In this document: positions 7,670-16,365 of the stretch, piece by piece
How positions within the stretch are numbered: the first letter of the stretch is position 1
How the letters are laid out: every line of letters begins with the position of its first letter
NCBI GenBank assembly: GCA_910576125.1
Contig: CAJTHM010000004.1
Coordinates: 124,001 to 188,000, forward strand
Reading direction: 5' to 3'
Length of the DNA stretch: 64,000 bases
From: Lachnospiraceae bacterium
Lineage (GTDB): Bacteria; Bacillota; Clostridia; Lachnospirales; Lachnospiraceae
Made by a program: the position numbers and the translations under genes
Notes under the pieces: generated by a model
What the model was told of the DNA's origin: nothing
The model's input: the letters and a program-made list of their open reading frames with translations, nothing else
Database searches by the model: none

Positions 7670-8410
7670 ATGAGATACGAAGAATTTACGATAGAAGGAA
7701 GAAACGCAGTGAGGGAGGCTTTCCGCTCGGGCAAGACCATAGACAAAATCTATGTGCAGGACGGCTGCAAGGATGGGCCTATCGTGGCCATTAAGAAAGA
7801 GGCCAAAAAGCAGGACACCATCATCAGGTATGTGACCAGAGAACGCCTGGATCAGATGTCCGCCACAGGGAAGCATCAGGGGGTCATCGCCATGGCGGCA
7901 GCCTATGAGTACGCCACCGTGCAGGATATTCTCCAGGCAGCGAAAGCGAAACAGGAGCCGCCCTTTATCATCCTTCTGGACAATATCGAGGATCCCCACA
8001 ATCTGGGCGCGATTATCCGTACGGCAAATCTGGCTGGCGCCCACGGCATCATCATTCCGAAGAACCGGGCGGCGGGACTGACGGCCACGGTGGCCAGGAC
8101 TTCCGCGGGGGCGCTGAACTACACACCTGTAGCCAAGGTCACCAATCTGGCAAAGACCATTGAGGAGCTGAAGAAAGAGGGATTATGGTTCGTCTGTGCC
8201 GACATGAGCGGTACGGTCATGTACGACGTTGATATGAAAGGCCCCGTCGGGCTGGTGGTAGGAAACGAGGGCGAGGGCGTCGGCAGGCTGGTGAAAGAGA
8301 AATGCGATATGGTGGCCGCCATTCCCATGAAAGGGAAAATCGACTCCCTGAATGCCTCGGTAGCGGCCGGTGTGCTGGCCTATGAAATCCTGCGCCAGAG
8401 AAGGGGATAA
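7670..8410 (+). CDS. rlmB: 23S rRNA (guanosine-2'-O-)-methyltransferase, RlmB/TrmH family
   Basis: SPOUT-class methyltransferase that 2'-O-methylates rRNA using SAM. The N-terminal substrate-binding domain (residues 1-75) contains EGRNAVREAF, common to RlmB. The catalytic SpoU domain has motif 1 LLDNIEDPHNLGAIIRTA with the conserved Asn and Arg, then VVGNEGEGVGRLV (motif 2) and IPMKGKIDSLNASVAAGVLAYE (motif 3), which build the trefoil knot. At 246 residues it is standard. A strong GAAGGAGG precedes ATG 7670. It is the next gene of the cysE-cysS-mrnC run and ends 15 bp before sigH; yacP, which sits between them in Bacillus, is absent here. Confidence 0.94.
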   Translation: MRYEEFTIEGRNAVREAFRSGKTIDKIYVQDGCKDGPIVAIKKEAKKQDTIIRYVTRERLDQMSATGKHQGVIAMAAAYEYATVQDILQAAKAKQEPPFIILLDNIEDPHNLGAIIRTANLAGAHGIIIPKNRAAGLTATVARTSAGALNYTPVAKVTNLAKTIEELKKEGLWFVCADMSGTVMYDVDMKGPVGLVVGNEGEGVGRLVKEKCDMVAAIPMKGKIDSLNASVAAGVLAYEILRQRRG

Positions 8411-8425
8411 AGAGGAATTTCGGAT

Positions 8426-9043
8426 ATGGGTGAGTGGTTTGATGGCTACAGCCAATACAGCGATGATGAATTGATTGACCGCCTGCGGCGGGGGGAGACT
8501 TCCGTCATGGACTATATCTGCGACAAATACAAGAACCTGGTGCGCAGCAAGGCAAAGTCCATGTTCATCTTAGGAGCGGACAGCGAGGACTTGATTCAGG
8601 AGGGCATGATAGGCCTGTTCAAGGCTGTGCGGGACTATGACATGGGAAGGGACGCCAGCTTCAGCACTTTTGCGGAACTGTGCGTCAACCGCCAGATTTA
8701 CACGGCGGTGCAGGCCGCCAAGCGTAAAAAGCATTTTCCGCTGAACACCTATGTGCCTCTGGACGGGGAGACTGCCGGGGACGACAGGGACGGCCTGCGG
8801 CTGGCGGAGCTTCTGACGGACAGGCCGGAGCTGAACCCGGAGGAACTGTTCCTGGACAAGGAGCGGGTGGCCTATCTGGAGAAGACCATAGAGGAGGAAC
8901 TGAGCGATTTCGAGAATCAGGTGCTGGATCTCTACATCACCGGCATGAGCTACACCCAGATCGCCAAGGTGCTGGGCAGGGACGAGAAAGCCACGGACAA
9001 TGCGCTGCAGCGCCTGAAAGCCAAGATAAAGAAGATGCTGTGA
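8426..9043 (+). CDS. sigH: RNA polymerase sigma-H factor
   Basis: A 205-residue sigma-70 family factor of the SigH (Spo0H) type that drives transition-state and early sporulation genes. Region 2 shows the core-binding and -10 helices (DLIQEGMIGLFKAVRDYD, then FSTFAELCVNRQIYTAVQAAKRKKHFPLN). Region 4 is an HTH with FENQVLDLYITGMSYTQIAKVLG. The place after mrnC-rlmB is the same as for B. subtilis sigH, which supports the name beyond the domain call. The usual downstream rpmG-secE-nusG block is not here; a terminator and an unrelated efflux gene follow. Its presence fits an endospore-forming lineage. Confidence 0.92.
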   Translation: MGEWFDGYSQYSDDELIDRLRRGETSVMDYICDKYKNLVRSKAKSMFILGADSEDLIQEGMIGLFKAVRDYDMGRDASFSTFAELCVNRQIYTAVQAAKRKKHFPLNTYVPLDGETAGDDRDGLRLAELLTDRPELNPEELFLDKERVAYLEKTIEEELSDFENQVLDLYITGMSYTQIAKVLGRDEKATDNALQRLKAKIKKML

Positions 9044-9050
9044 AAATGAG

Positions 9051-9097
9051 GACGGCTGTACATGGAAAACATGTGCGGCTGTCTTTATATTTTTTTT
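9051..9097 (+). terminator. Terminator after sigH
   Basis: GACGGCTGTACATG (9051-9064) pairs with CATGTGCGGCTGTC (9070-9083) around a GAAAA loop, followed by a T-rich stretch. It separates the cysE-sigH operon from the RND gene. Confidence 0.88.
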
Positions 9098-9120
9098 AGA
9101 AAAACAATAGATTCCCTCTA

Positions 9121-9177
9121 TTGACATTGTATGATTCAGGGCATACAATAAACGGCGGAAACCGACCAGTCAGTCGG
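9121..9177 (+). promoter_or_regulatory. Promoter with TetR-type operator before the RND pump
   Basis: TTGACA (9121-9126), a 17-bp spacer and TACAAT (9144-9149) make a near-consensus promoter. Directly downstream, CCGAC (9162-9166) and GTCGG (9173-9177) form an inverted repeat centred in GACCAGTCAGTC, the kind of site bound by TetR/AcrR repressors. It lies across the transcription start region. The TetR gene at 13625 in the same operon is the obvious candidate. Confidence 0.7.
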
Positions 9178-9198
9178 AATGTGCAGGGAGGAAAGAAC

Positions 9199-12100
9199 AT
9201 GATATCGAAATTCAGCGTAAAAAAACCTTACACAGTGCTGGTGGGCGTGGTGCTGGCCATCGTGCTGGGGGTGGTGTCCTTTACCAGGATGACCACGGAC
9301 TTGCTGCCAAGCATCAGCCTGCCTTATGTCATCGTCATGACGACATATCCCGGCGCGAGCCCTGAGACGGTGGAGATGGCGGTGACGCAGCCGGTGGAGG
9401 CCTCCATGGCCACGGTGAGCAACATCGAAAGTATCAGCTCCGTGTCCAATGAGAACTATTCCATGGTCATCCTGGAGTTCGCCCAGACGGCAGACATGAA
9501 CGCGGTGTCCCTGGAAATCCGGGAGAGCCTGGACCAGATCAAGAGCTATTGGGACGACTCCATCGGAAATCCCATTATCATGAAGCTGAATCCGGATATG
9601 CTGCCGGTGATGATTGCGGCAGTGGGCGTGGATGGCATGGACAATGCCCAGATCAGTACATATGTACAGGATCAGGTCATGCCGGAGCTGGAGAGCATCG
9701 AGGGCGTGGCCAGCGTCAGCGCTACTGGGCTGCTGGAGGAGAGTGTGAATGTCATCATCCGCCAGGATAAGGTGGACGCCATCAATGAGAAGATATTTGC
9801 CGCCATCGACGACAAGATGAAGGATGCGGAAGAAGAGCTGGCGGACGGACGAAAGGAACTGGAGGACGGCAAGGCGGAGCTGGAGGACGGGCGCAGGGAA
9901 CTGCTGGACGGACAGAGGGAGCTGGCGAACGGACGAAAGGAACTGGAGGACGGCAAGGCGGAGCTGGAGAACGGCAAGGCGGAACTGGAGAGCCAGCAGG
10001 AGGCAATCAGCAGCCAGCTGGCGGCACAGAAGAATGCCCTGCTGACGGCGAAATCCCAGTTGGAGGAGATCCAGACCAATCTGGCTACGGCGAAGCAGTT
10101 GAATGACGGGTTGCAGCAGATGGCACCCACTCTTGGGCCGATTCAAGCACATAAAGGAGATTTGGAGAGACTGGGGGGCGATGAGTATACGACCGGATAT
10201 GCGGAAAATATGCAGATATGGGGGGAGTCTCTGAGAACCATTGTGGAAATCCTTCAGGGGGGCGACATGGACGAACAGTCGCTTGGCGAAATCAGCAAGG
10301 CAGTTGATACCATGTCCCGGGCCCGATACAATATCGAACAGCTACGCCAGGAATTTATTGGAAATGGCGCTTTAGAGCTGTTGGTATCCGCAGACGAGCA
10401 GATGGCCCGGATTATCAGCGCTGCCCTGGAGCTGGATTCCTGGTGTCCCGGGATAGACATCGATATCCCGCCCGACGCTTTGGCCGACCCGGATGCGCTG
10501 CAGGAGATTATCCGGAGTCTGCAGGAGTCTTTGCAGAATCTGCAGGCCACCGCACAGGCCACCGCGGTTACGGTGGGGACTGCGCTAGGGGCCTGCAAGA
10601 CTGTGGCGGGGCAGATGCTTTCGCCGGAGGTCTACGAGCTGCTGGATCAGTATGAAGGCATGCAGACCGCATTGACGGCCCTTACCAATGGCCTGGGCTA
10701 TGAGGGATATGTGGCGCAGATCAATGCTGTCCTGGCCAGTCAGAATGTCACGGATCTGAACAAGGCCATCAGTGATATCAATGCAGGGCTTGTGGCTATC
10801 GAGAAAGGACAGATGACTGCGGCCATTGAGTTTGCCAATGGCAAGGCCGCCATTTCCATGGGAGAATACCAGCTGGAGATGGCGGAGTCCCAGCTGGACA
10901 GCGGGGAAGAACAGATAAAGAGCGGTCTGGACCAGATGGATGAGGCCGCAAAGCAGCTGGAGGATGCGGAGGAGCAGCTGGAGGACGGCGAGGAGCAGCT
11001 GGAGGAGGCAAAGGAGACTGCCAGGAGCCAGGCGGATATGACGGATAAGCTTACCGTGGATACGATCAAAAGCCTGCTGACGGCTCAGAACTTTTCCATG
11101 CCTGCGGGCTATGTGACCGAGGATGGCATCAGCTATATGGTGCGCGTAGGCGACAAGCCCTCCACAGTGGAGGAGCTGCAGGAGCTGCCTTTGATGGATC
11201 TGCATATGGACGGGGTGCCTGTCATCACGCTGGGCGATGTGGCGGATGTGTTCTACACGGACAATTCCGGGGAAATCTATGCCAATGTGGACGGCAGTGC
11301 GGGAGTCATGCTGACCATCCAGAAGCAGACAGGCTATTCTACCGGCGAGGTGTCGGACCGGCTGGCAGAGCGGTTCGGGGAGATGATGGAGGAAAATACG
11401 GATTTGTCGCTGATTACGCTGATGGATCAGGGAATCTACATCGATCTGGTCATGGATTCCATCATCGACAATATACTCTTCGGCGCGGTTCTTGCGATTC
11501 TGATATTGATTCTTTTTTTAAAGGATATCAGGCCGACTCTGGTGGTGGCATTCTCCATCCCTGTCAGCCTGGTCACCGCCATAGTATGCATGTATTTCAG
11601 CGGCGTGACCCTGAACATCATTTCGCTGTCAGGCCTGGCCCTTGGCATCGGCATGCTGGTGGATAATTCCATCGTGGTGATTGAAAATATTTATCGTATG
11701 CGCAGCGAGGGACGCTCTGTGCGTGAGGCGGCCACGGAAGGAGCCCGGGAGGTGGCGGGAGCTATTCTGGCATCCACTCTCACCACGGTGTGCGTGTTCC
11801 TGCCCATTGTGTTCACGGAAGGCATCACCAGACAGCTGTTCGTGGACATGGGACTGACTATTGCCTATTCCCTGCTGGCAAGCCTTTTGATTGCCCTGAC
11901 TGTGGTGCCTGCCATGTCCTCAAAGCTTCTTGTGAAGACGAAAGAGCAGAAAGAGGGGAAACTCTTCGGCGGTCTGGCGAAAGGCTATGAAAAACTGCTG
12001 AGCGGCGCCCTGCGGGTAAAGCCACTGGTATTCCTCCTGACATTGGTGCTGCTGGTGGCCAGTGTGGCGCTGGCGTTCACCAATGGTACGGCTTTCATGT

Positions 12101-13542
12101 CGGATATGGATTCCACCCAGCTGACGGTGAATGTGGCGCTGGCGGAAGAAGCCACGCTGGCGGAGACCGGTGAGGTGACAGATCAGGTGGTGGAGGCTAT
12201 CCGCTCCATCGAAGATGTGGAGAACGTGGGCGCCATGTCCAGCAGCTCCAACATGGCTCTGCTGGGCGGCGGAGGCGGCAGCACTAACAGCGCGTCGGTC
12301 TATGTGGTGACAAGGGAAGACAAGACCATGAGCAATGAGGAGATTGGCCGTATCATCAAAGAAAAGACAGCAGGGCTGGATGCCGAGATTACAGTGGACA
12401 CCTCCAGCATGGATATGAGCGCCATGGGAGGAAGCGGCATCGTCGTGCAGGTGCGCGGACGTGACCTGGACACCCTGCGGCGCATCGCGGAGGAAGTGGC
12501 GGCTGTCATAGAGAGCGTAGAGGGTACTGCCGAGGTCAACAGTGGTCTGGAGGACGCGGATGAGGAACTGCGGATTACCGTCAACCGGGACGAGGCGGTG
12601 CATTATGGCCTCACAGTGGCCCAGGTGTACGCCCAGCTTTACGCAAGGCTTGCGGAGGCCGGCAGCGCCACGACACTGGTGGCGGATGAAAAAGACTACA
12701 ATGTATATGTCATGAACGGCAGCGACATTGAACTGACCAGAGAACTGGTCAGGCAGCTGGAGATAGACGGCACCGATGAGGAGGGGGAGAGCGTGAAAGT
12801 ACCCCTGTCCGATATCGCCTCTTTTGAGACCACAGAAGCGCTTTCTTCCATCAGCCGCGTGGATCAGACCAGATATATCTCCGTTTCCGCGTCTATTGCC
12901 GAGGGTTATAACGTAGGCCTGGTGGCCACGGACGTGGAGGAGAAGCTGGCGGATTATGAGATGCCTGCAGGCTATCAGCTGGTATTTTCCGGCGAGAATG
13001 AGACCATTGAGGACGCCATGGAGCAGATGGTGCTGATGCTGGTGCTGGCTGTGGTGTTCATGTACCTGATTATGGTGGCGCAGTTCCAGTCCCTGCTTTC
13101 GCCTTTCATTATCCTGTTTACCATTCCGCTGGCTTTTACGGGAGGCTTCATGGGGCTCTATATCAGCGGAAGCGAGGTGAGCGTCATCGCCATGATTGGA
13201 TTTGTCATGCTGGCCGGCGTCATCGTGAACAATGGTATTGTTATCATCGATTATATGAACCAGCTGCGTGAGAGCGGCATGGAGAAGCGGGAGGCGATTC
13301 TGACTGCCGGACGCACCAGACTGCGCCCTGTGCTGATGACTGCGCTGACTACTATTTTGGCTCTGTCCACCATGGTGTTCAGCAATGATATGGGCTCGGA
13401 GATGGCGCGTCCCATGGCGGTGGTCACCATCGGTGGACTGACCTACGGTACTTTGCTGACGCTGGTGGTCATCCCCTGCATCTATGAGGCGGTTATAAGA
13501 GAGAGGAAACGGGATGCCGGGAAATTGGCGGAGAGGGAGTGA
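9199..13542 (+). CDS. RND family efflux transporter with large coiled-coil insertion
   Basis: A 1447-residue inner-membrane RND pump, longer than the usual 1020-1050. It has one N-terminal membrane helix (KKPYTVLVGVVLAIVLGVVSF) and the porter-domain text PSISLPYVIVMTTYPGASPETVE. Membrane helices cluster at about residues 750-960 and again at 1275-1435, in normal HAE1/AcrB order. The extra length is in the first extracytoplasmic loop: heptads of ELEDGKAELEDGR type at about 205-300 and a second coil at 555-615. Firmicutes lack an outer membrane, so such coils may replace the adaptor. ATG 9199 follows GGGAGGAAAG; an upstream TTG coincides with the -35 box and cannot be the start. Substrate is unknown. 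Confidence 0.92.
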   Translation: MISKFSVKKPYTVLVGVVLAIVLGVVSFTRMTTDLLPSISLPYVIVMTTYPGASPETVEMAVTQPVEASMATVSNIESISSVSNENYSMVILEFAQTADMNAVSLEIRESLDQIKSYWDDSIGNPIIMKLNPDMLPVMIAAVGVDGMDNAQISTYVQDQVMPELESIEGVASVSATGLLEESVNVIIRQDKVDAINEKIFAAIDDKMKDAEEELADGRKELEDGKAELEDGRRELLDGQRELANGRKELEDGKAELENGKAELESQQEAISSQLAAQKNALLTAKSQLEEIQTNLATAKQLNDGLQQMAPTLGPIQAHKGDLERLGGDEYTTGYAENMQIWGESLRTIVEILQGGDMDEQSLGEISKAVDTMSRARYNIEQLRQEFIGNGALELLVSADEQMARIISAALELDSWCPGIDIDIPPDALADPDALQEIIRSLQESLQNLQATAQATAVTVGTALGACKTVAGQMLSPEVYELLDQYEGMQTALTALTNGLGYEGYVAQINAVLASQNVTDLNKAISDINAGLVAIEKGQMTAAIEFANGKAAISMGEYQLEMAESQLDSGEEQIKSGLDQMDEAAKQLEDAEEQLEDGEEQLEEAKETARSQADMTDKLTVDTIKSLLTAQNFSMPAGYVTEDGISYMVRVGDKPSTVEELQELPLMDLHMDGVPVITLGDVADVFYTDNSGEIYANVDGSAGVMLTIQKQTGYSTGEVSDRLAERFGEMMEENTDLSLITLMDQGIYIDLVMDSIIDNILFGAVLAILILILFLKDIRPTLVVAFSIPVSLVTAIVCMYFSGVTLNIISLSGLALGIGMLVDNSIVVIENIYRMRSEGRSVREAATEGAREVAGAILASTLTTVCVFLPIVFTEGITRQLFVDMGLTIAYSLLASLLIALTVVPAMSSKLLVKTKEQKEGKLFGGLAKGYEKLLSGALRVKPLVFLLTLVLLVASVALAFTNGTAFMSDMDSTQLTVNVALAEEATLAETGEVTDQVVEAIRSIEDVENVGAMSSSSNMALLGGGGGSTNSASVYVVTREDKTMSNEEIGRIIKEKTAGLDAEITVDTSSMDMSAMGGSGIVVQVRGRDLDTLRRIAEEVAAVIESVEGTAEVNSGLEDADEELRITVNRDEAVHYGLTVAQVYAQLYARLAEAGSATTLVADEKDYNVYVMNGSDIELTRELVRQLEIDGTDEEGESVKVPLSDIASFETTEALSSISRVDQTRYISVSASIAEGYNVGLVATDVEEKLADYEMPAGYQLVFSGENETIEDAMEQMVLMLVLAVVFMYLIMVAQFQSLLSPFIILFTIPLAFTGGFMGLYISGSEVSVIAMIGFVMLAGVIVNNGIVIIDYMNQLRESGMEKREAILTAGRTRLRPVLMTALTTILALSTMVFSNDMGSEMARPMAVVTIGGLTYGTLLTLVVIPCIYEAVIRERKRDAGKLAERE
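9838..9984 (+). repeat. Direct repeat inside the RND coiled coil
   Basis: A stretch encoding GRKELEDGKAELE occurs twice, 84 bp apart (from about 9847 and 9931), with over 40 bp identical. Similar GKAELE and GRREL units lie between. It is an in-frame repeat of 28 codons (four heptads), so length changes would keep the coil register. Confidence 0.75.
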
Positions 13543-13624
13543 TGCTGCATGCCGGGAAAAGGGCAGTTGCGGCTGCAGGGCTTACAGGGCATATGTCCGC
13601 CCGGGAGAAAAGGAGAGGAGAGAT

Positions 13625-14254
13625 ATGGGAAAGATGACAGGATTGGAGGAGACTGGAAATGTGCCGCCCAAGGTGCTTGCCATGTATGACGCGGTGATAG
13701 CGATGCTGGCGGAGGGCGTGGACGCGGTGAACATCCGCGTCTCCACCATCACGGAGCGGGCCGGAATCGGCAAGGGAACGGCGTACGAATATTTTGACAC
13801 AAAGGATAAAATCGTGGCCTGTGCTATCGCCTACCATCTGCGGCGGATTTTCGCATGGCTGGGAGGGCAGCTGGAGTCCCGGAAGAATTTCGGGGAACAG
13901 GTGAATTTCCTCCTGGATGTGGTAGAGGAAAAGGAGCACTGTAAAGAGGGATTCCTGCGGTTCGTGCAGATGATGGTCAGCAACTCCGAGCTCAACCGGA
14001 TGGTGCGGGAGAAAGTGGGCAGGGAAGAATTCGCGCCATACCTCCCGGCGAATGTTTTCGGGAAAGTGCTGCGCCAGGGGGTGGAGCGCGGAGAACTGCG
14101 AGGGGATCTGCCTGTGGAATATATGATACACTGTGTCTTTTCGCATGTGCTGTCCTATATGATGGAGATCGCCAACAGGGATTGCTTCCGTCTGGATGCC
14201 GGGGCCATGCGGCCTTTTGTGTATCAGGGAATCATGGGGGAGCTGGGCGCGTAG
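13625..14254 (+). CDS. TetR/AcrR family transcriptional repressor
   Basis: A 209-residue regulator. The N-terminal HTH is clear at about residues 34-63 (IRVSTITERAGIGKGTAYEYF, with DTKDKI after it), the TetR recognition helix signature. The rest is a helical ligand-binding domain. ATG 13625 follows GGAGAGGAGAG; an in-frame ATG at 13514 lacks a ribosome site and would add a Cys/Arg-rich non-family stretch. It sits 82 bp after the RND gene and is likely cotranscribed. The GACCAGTCAGTC palindrome in front of the pump is the probable target, which would make the operon self-repressed and drug-inducible. Confidence 0.9.
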   Translation: MGKMTGLEETGNVPPKVLAMYDAVIAMLAEGVDAVNIRVSTITERAGIGKGTAYEYFDTKDKIVACAIAYHLRRIFAWLGGQLESRKNFGEQVNFLLDVVEEKEHCKEGFLRFVQMMVSNSELNRMVREKVGREEFAPYLPANVFGKVLRQGVERGELRGDLPVEYMIHCVFSHVLSYMMEIANRDCFRLDAGAMRPFVYQGIMGELGA

Positions 14255-14345
14255 GGCGCCGGCTCCCCCTTATTTATGCGCAGGGGAGAAGCGCGCGCTC
14301 CTGCTCGATTGCACGGCCCCATGCAGAGGATATTTCCTGCCGGAA

Positions 14346-14508
14346 GTTTAGGAATGCTTTTCAGCATTTTTAGACTTAAATTAGAAAATGGACACAGTTT
14401 GAACACATTTGACCTGTAATATGTATATCAGATAGTTGATGAACTCACTATCTCCCCCCTCATAAGAAAATAGTAAAAGGGTCTCGGCGCATGCCGGGGC
14501 TCTTTTAC
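14346..14508 (+). ncRNA. Structured repeat element, copy A: candidate C-rich small RNA with terminator
   Basis: This 163-bp stretch is repeated at 16366-16526. A 43-bp core (14424-14466) is identical in both. It contains GATAGT/ACTATC (14431-14436 with 14447-14452), a run of six C flanked by T (14453-14460), ATAGT (14470-14474), and a 16-bp terminator hairpin (14473-14508) closed by GTAAAAG and CTTTTAC. ACTAT can pair with the upstream GATAGT or the downstream ATAGT; in the latter case the C-run sits in the loop. The terminator stem differs between copies by changes that keep pairing. A promoter is not clear: TTGAAC (14399) and TATATC (14424) are 19 bp apart. At minimum it is a repeated terminator; a small RNA is inferred. 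Confidence 0.55.
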
Positions 14509-14532
14509 GTTGTCTCAATCTCCAGATAATGC

Positions 14533-14561
14533 TTGCAATATGCGGCCAGCCAGGATATAAT
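14533..14561 (+). promoter_or_regulatory. Promoter of the TrmB-like/PfkB pair
   Basis: TTGCAA (14533-14538) and TATAAT (14556-14561) with a 17-bp spacer, 37 bp before the GTG start of the next gene. Confidence 0.7.
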
Positions 14562-14598
14562 AGTGGTATAAAATATACAACTAATGGGAGGGGTGCCT

Positions 14599-15426
14599 GT
14601 GGGAATTCAGGAAAACCTGGAGAAACTGAATTTCACGAAGCTGGAGGCGCAGATTTATTTGGCGTTGTTGGGCCAGGAGCCCATGTCGGCCTACCAGCTG
14701 GCCAAGAAAATCGAGATTGCCAGATCCTCCATCTATAATGCTCTGGAGCACATGCTGGAAAAGGGGATGGTGGAGATGACGCCAAGCGATACGGCGCTGT
14801 ATGCCGCCCAGCCGCCGGAGGTGATTCTGGGAAAGCTCCACTTTGAGATGACCGAAGCCATACGGGAATCGGAAAAGCAGCTGAAGGAATACCAGAGGGC
14901 CAGGCGGAAGGACATCCATTTTGTCTTCAAGGGCTTCGAGACGTTTGTCTTCAAGACCAGAGCCCTTTTAAAAGAAGCCCGGAGCCAGATATATCTCAAC
15001 GCGGACTTCGATCTGTCATGCTTCAGGGAGGAGTTCAGAGCCCTGAGGGACAGGCATGTCCGCATGGTGGCCTTTTCATTCTACGATTTGGACTTCGGAT
15101 GCGAGGTGGAGTTTTATTCCCATCACAGGAAACAGGGCGGGAGCCATATGCCATCCAGATTCATGATGGTGGTGGACGACCAAATTGCCCTGCTGGCCGA
15201 CAGAGGGGCCGGAACCGGGGCATGGAGCGGGACAGTCAGCAACAATGAGCTGCTGATCAAGATATTGTCGGAACATATCCATAACGATATCTATCTGCTG
15301 AAGCTAAAGGAGAGATACGGCCGGGAGATATATGACGACGGCCTGAAGCTGAACACGCTTTTCGAGATAAAGCAGAGAGGAGCCATAAGAAATGAAAGTG
15401 ATGATATCGGGCCTGGTCAATATTGA
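14599..15426 (+). CDS. TrmB-like winged-helix transcriptional regulator
   Basis: A 275-residue regulator. Residues 1-80 form a winged helix of the TrmB type (FTKLEAQIYLALLGQEPMSA, then ARSSIYNALEHMLEKGMVE). A coiled-coil helix follows (LKEYQRARRKDI) and then a C-terminal part resembling the effector domain of TrmB proteins, which usually sense sugars. GTG 14599 is preferred: GGGAGGGG lies 5-12 bp upstream, whereas ATG 14584 would be before that site. The 3' end overlaps the PfkB gene by 35 bp, so the two are cotranscribed and probably translationally coupled. It may control the kinase in response to its sugar; this is inference. Confidence 0.8.
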   Translation: MGIQENLEKLNFTKLEAQIYLALLGQEPMSAYQLAKKIEIARSSIYNALEHMLEKGMVEMTPSDTALYAAQPPEVILGKLHFEMTEAIRESEKQLKEYQRARRKDIHFVFKGFETFVFKTRALLKEARSQIYLNADFDLSCFREEFRALRDRHVRMVAFSFYDLDFGCEVEFYSHHRKQGGSHMPSRFMMVVDDQIALLADRGAGTGAWSGTVSNNELLIKILSEHIHNDIYLLKLKERYGREIYDDGLKLNTLFEIKQRGAIRNESDDIGPGQY

Positions 15427-16327
15427 GACTACCTTACAGGTCAGGAAATTCCCCATCGATTATTATCCGATTGATTATCCCTTTTTCGGAATCGCGTCGG
15501 ATGTGTCCGGGGTGGCCTACAATGTGGTGAAAGCGCTGTCCGCCCTGGGGGACGGGATAAGGCTTGCGTCCTACGTAGGGGAGGACGAAGAGGGCAGGCG
15601 GATTCTTGCCAGGCTGGAGGCGGAGGGGATAGGGACAGGCCTGATTCGCCGAGAGCCGGGCCAGACGCCCGTGACCGTGGCGCTCCATGACGGTCAGGGC
15701 AGGAGACAGATCTACTGCGATTTGAAGGATATCCAGGAAAAGGCCATGGATCCGGGCGGAATGGAAAAGGAGATTCGGGAGAGCGACCTGATAGTCCTGT
15801 GCAACACGAATTTCAACCGGCTGCTGCTTGGCGCGGCGAAGAGGGCCGGAAAGCCGGTGGCTACCGGTGTCCATGTGCTGAGCGATATCCGGGATCCGTA
15901 CAATAAAGAGTTCATGGAGGCGGCGGATATCCTGTTCCTGAGCCACGAGGGGCTGCCCTGCGGGCCAGAGCGGTTCCTCTGCCAGATGAAGGAGGCATAC
16001 CCGGCCGGGATTATAGTCATCGGCCTGGGCGGGGAAGGGGCGATGCTGTATGAGCGCTCCGGGGACAGAATCTGCAGGCTGGAGGCAGTCCCTGTGGGGG
16101 AGGCCGTCAATACCCTTGGGGCCGGGGACGCTCTGTTTTCCGCTTTTATCCATTATTATGGGAAAGGTTGTCCGGCGGTGGAGGCGCTGGTCAGGGCGGA
16201 AGTCTTCGCCGCCCTGAAGATTCGCCACAACGGCGGGGCAAAGGGCTTCGTGGGGGAGGAGGCTTTGGAAAAGTACCGTAAGGGGCTGGATCTGGCTCCG
16301 GTCTGGCTCCCCGCCGATTTGCCGTAG
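15392..16327 (+). CDS. PfkB family carbohydrate kinase
   Basis: A 311-residue ribokinase-fold sugar or nucleoside kinase. The C-terminal PfkB signature is present as NTLGAGDALFSAF, holding the anion hole and catalytic Asp of GAGD. The N-terminal substrate half begins MKVMISGLVNIETTLQV and contains SGVAYNVVKALSALG and YVGEDEEGRRI. The unusual PIDYYPIDYPFFGI stretch takes the place where substrate-lid residues lie. The substrate cannot be named; the family includes ribokinase, fructokinase and pseudouridine kinase. Start 15392 lies within the preceding regulator gene. The unit is closed by copy B of the repeat element. Confidence 0.88.
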   Translation: MKVMISGLVNIETTLQVRKFPIDYYPIDYPFFGIASDVSGVAYNVVKALSALGDGIRLASYVGEDEEGRRILARLEAEGIGTGLIRREPGQTPVTVALHDGQGRRQIYCDLKDIQEKAMDPGGMEKEIRESDLIVLCNTNFNRLLLGAAKRAGKPVATGVHVLSDIRDPYNKEFMEAADILFLSHEGLPCGPERFLCQMKEAYPAGIIVIGLGGEGAMLYERSGDRICRLEAVPVGEAVNTLGAGDALFSAFIHYYGKGCPAVEALVRAEVFAALKIRHNGGAKGFVGEEALEKYRKGLDLAPVWLPADLP

Positions 16328-16365
16328 GCCAGAGGAGCGTGGGGCCTTTTTGCATGGCGGCAGGA

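Noticed and set aside
14346..14430. Sigma-H-type promoter (TAGGAAT) at the start of the repeat element
   Set aside because: AGGAAT is present in both copies but no matching GAAT -10 was found at the right distance, so I do not claim sigma-H control.
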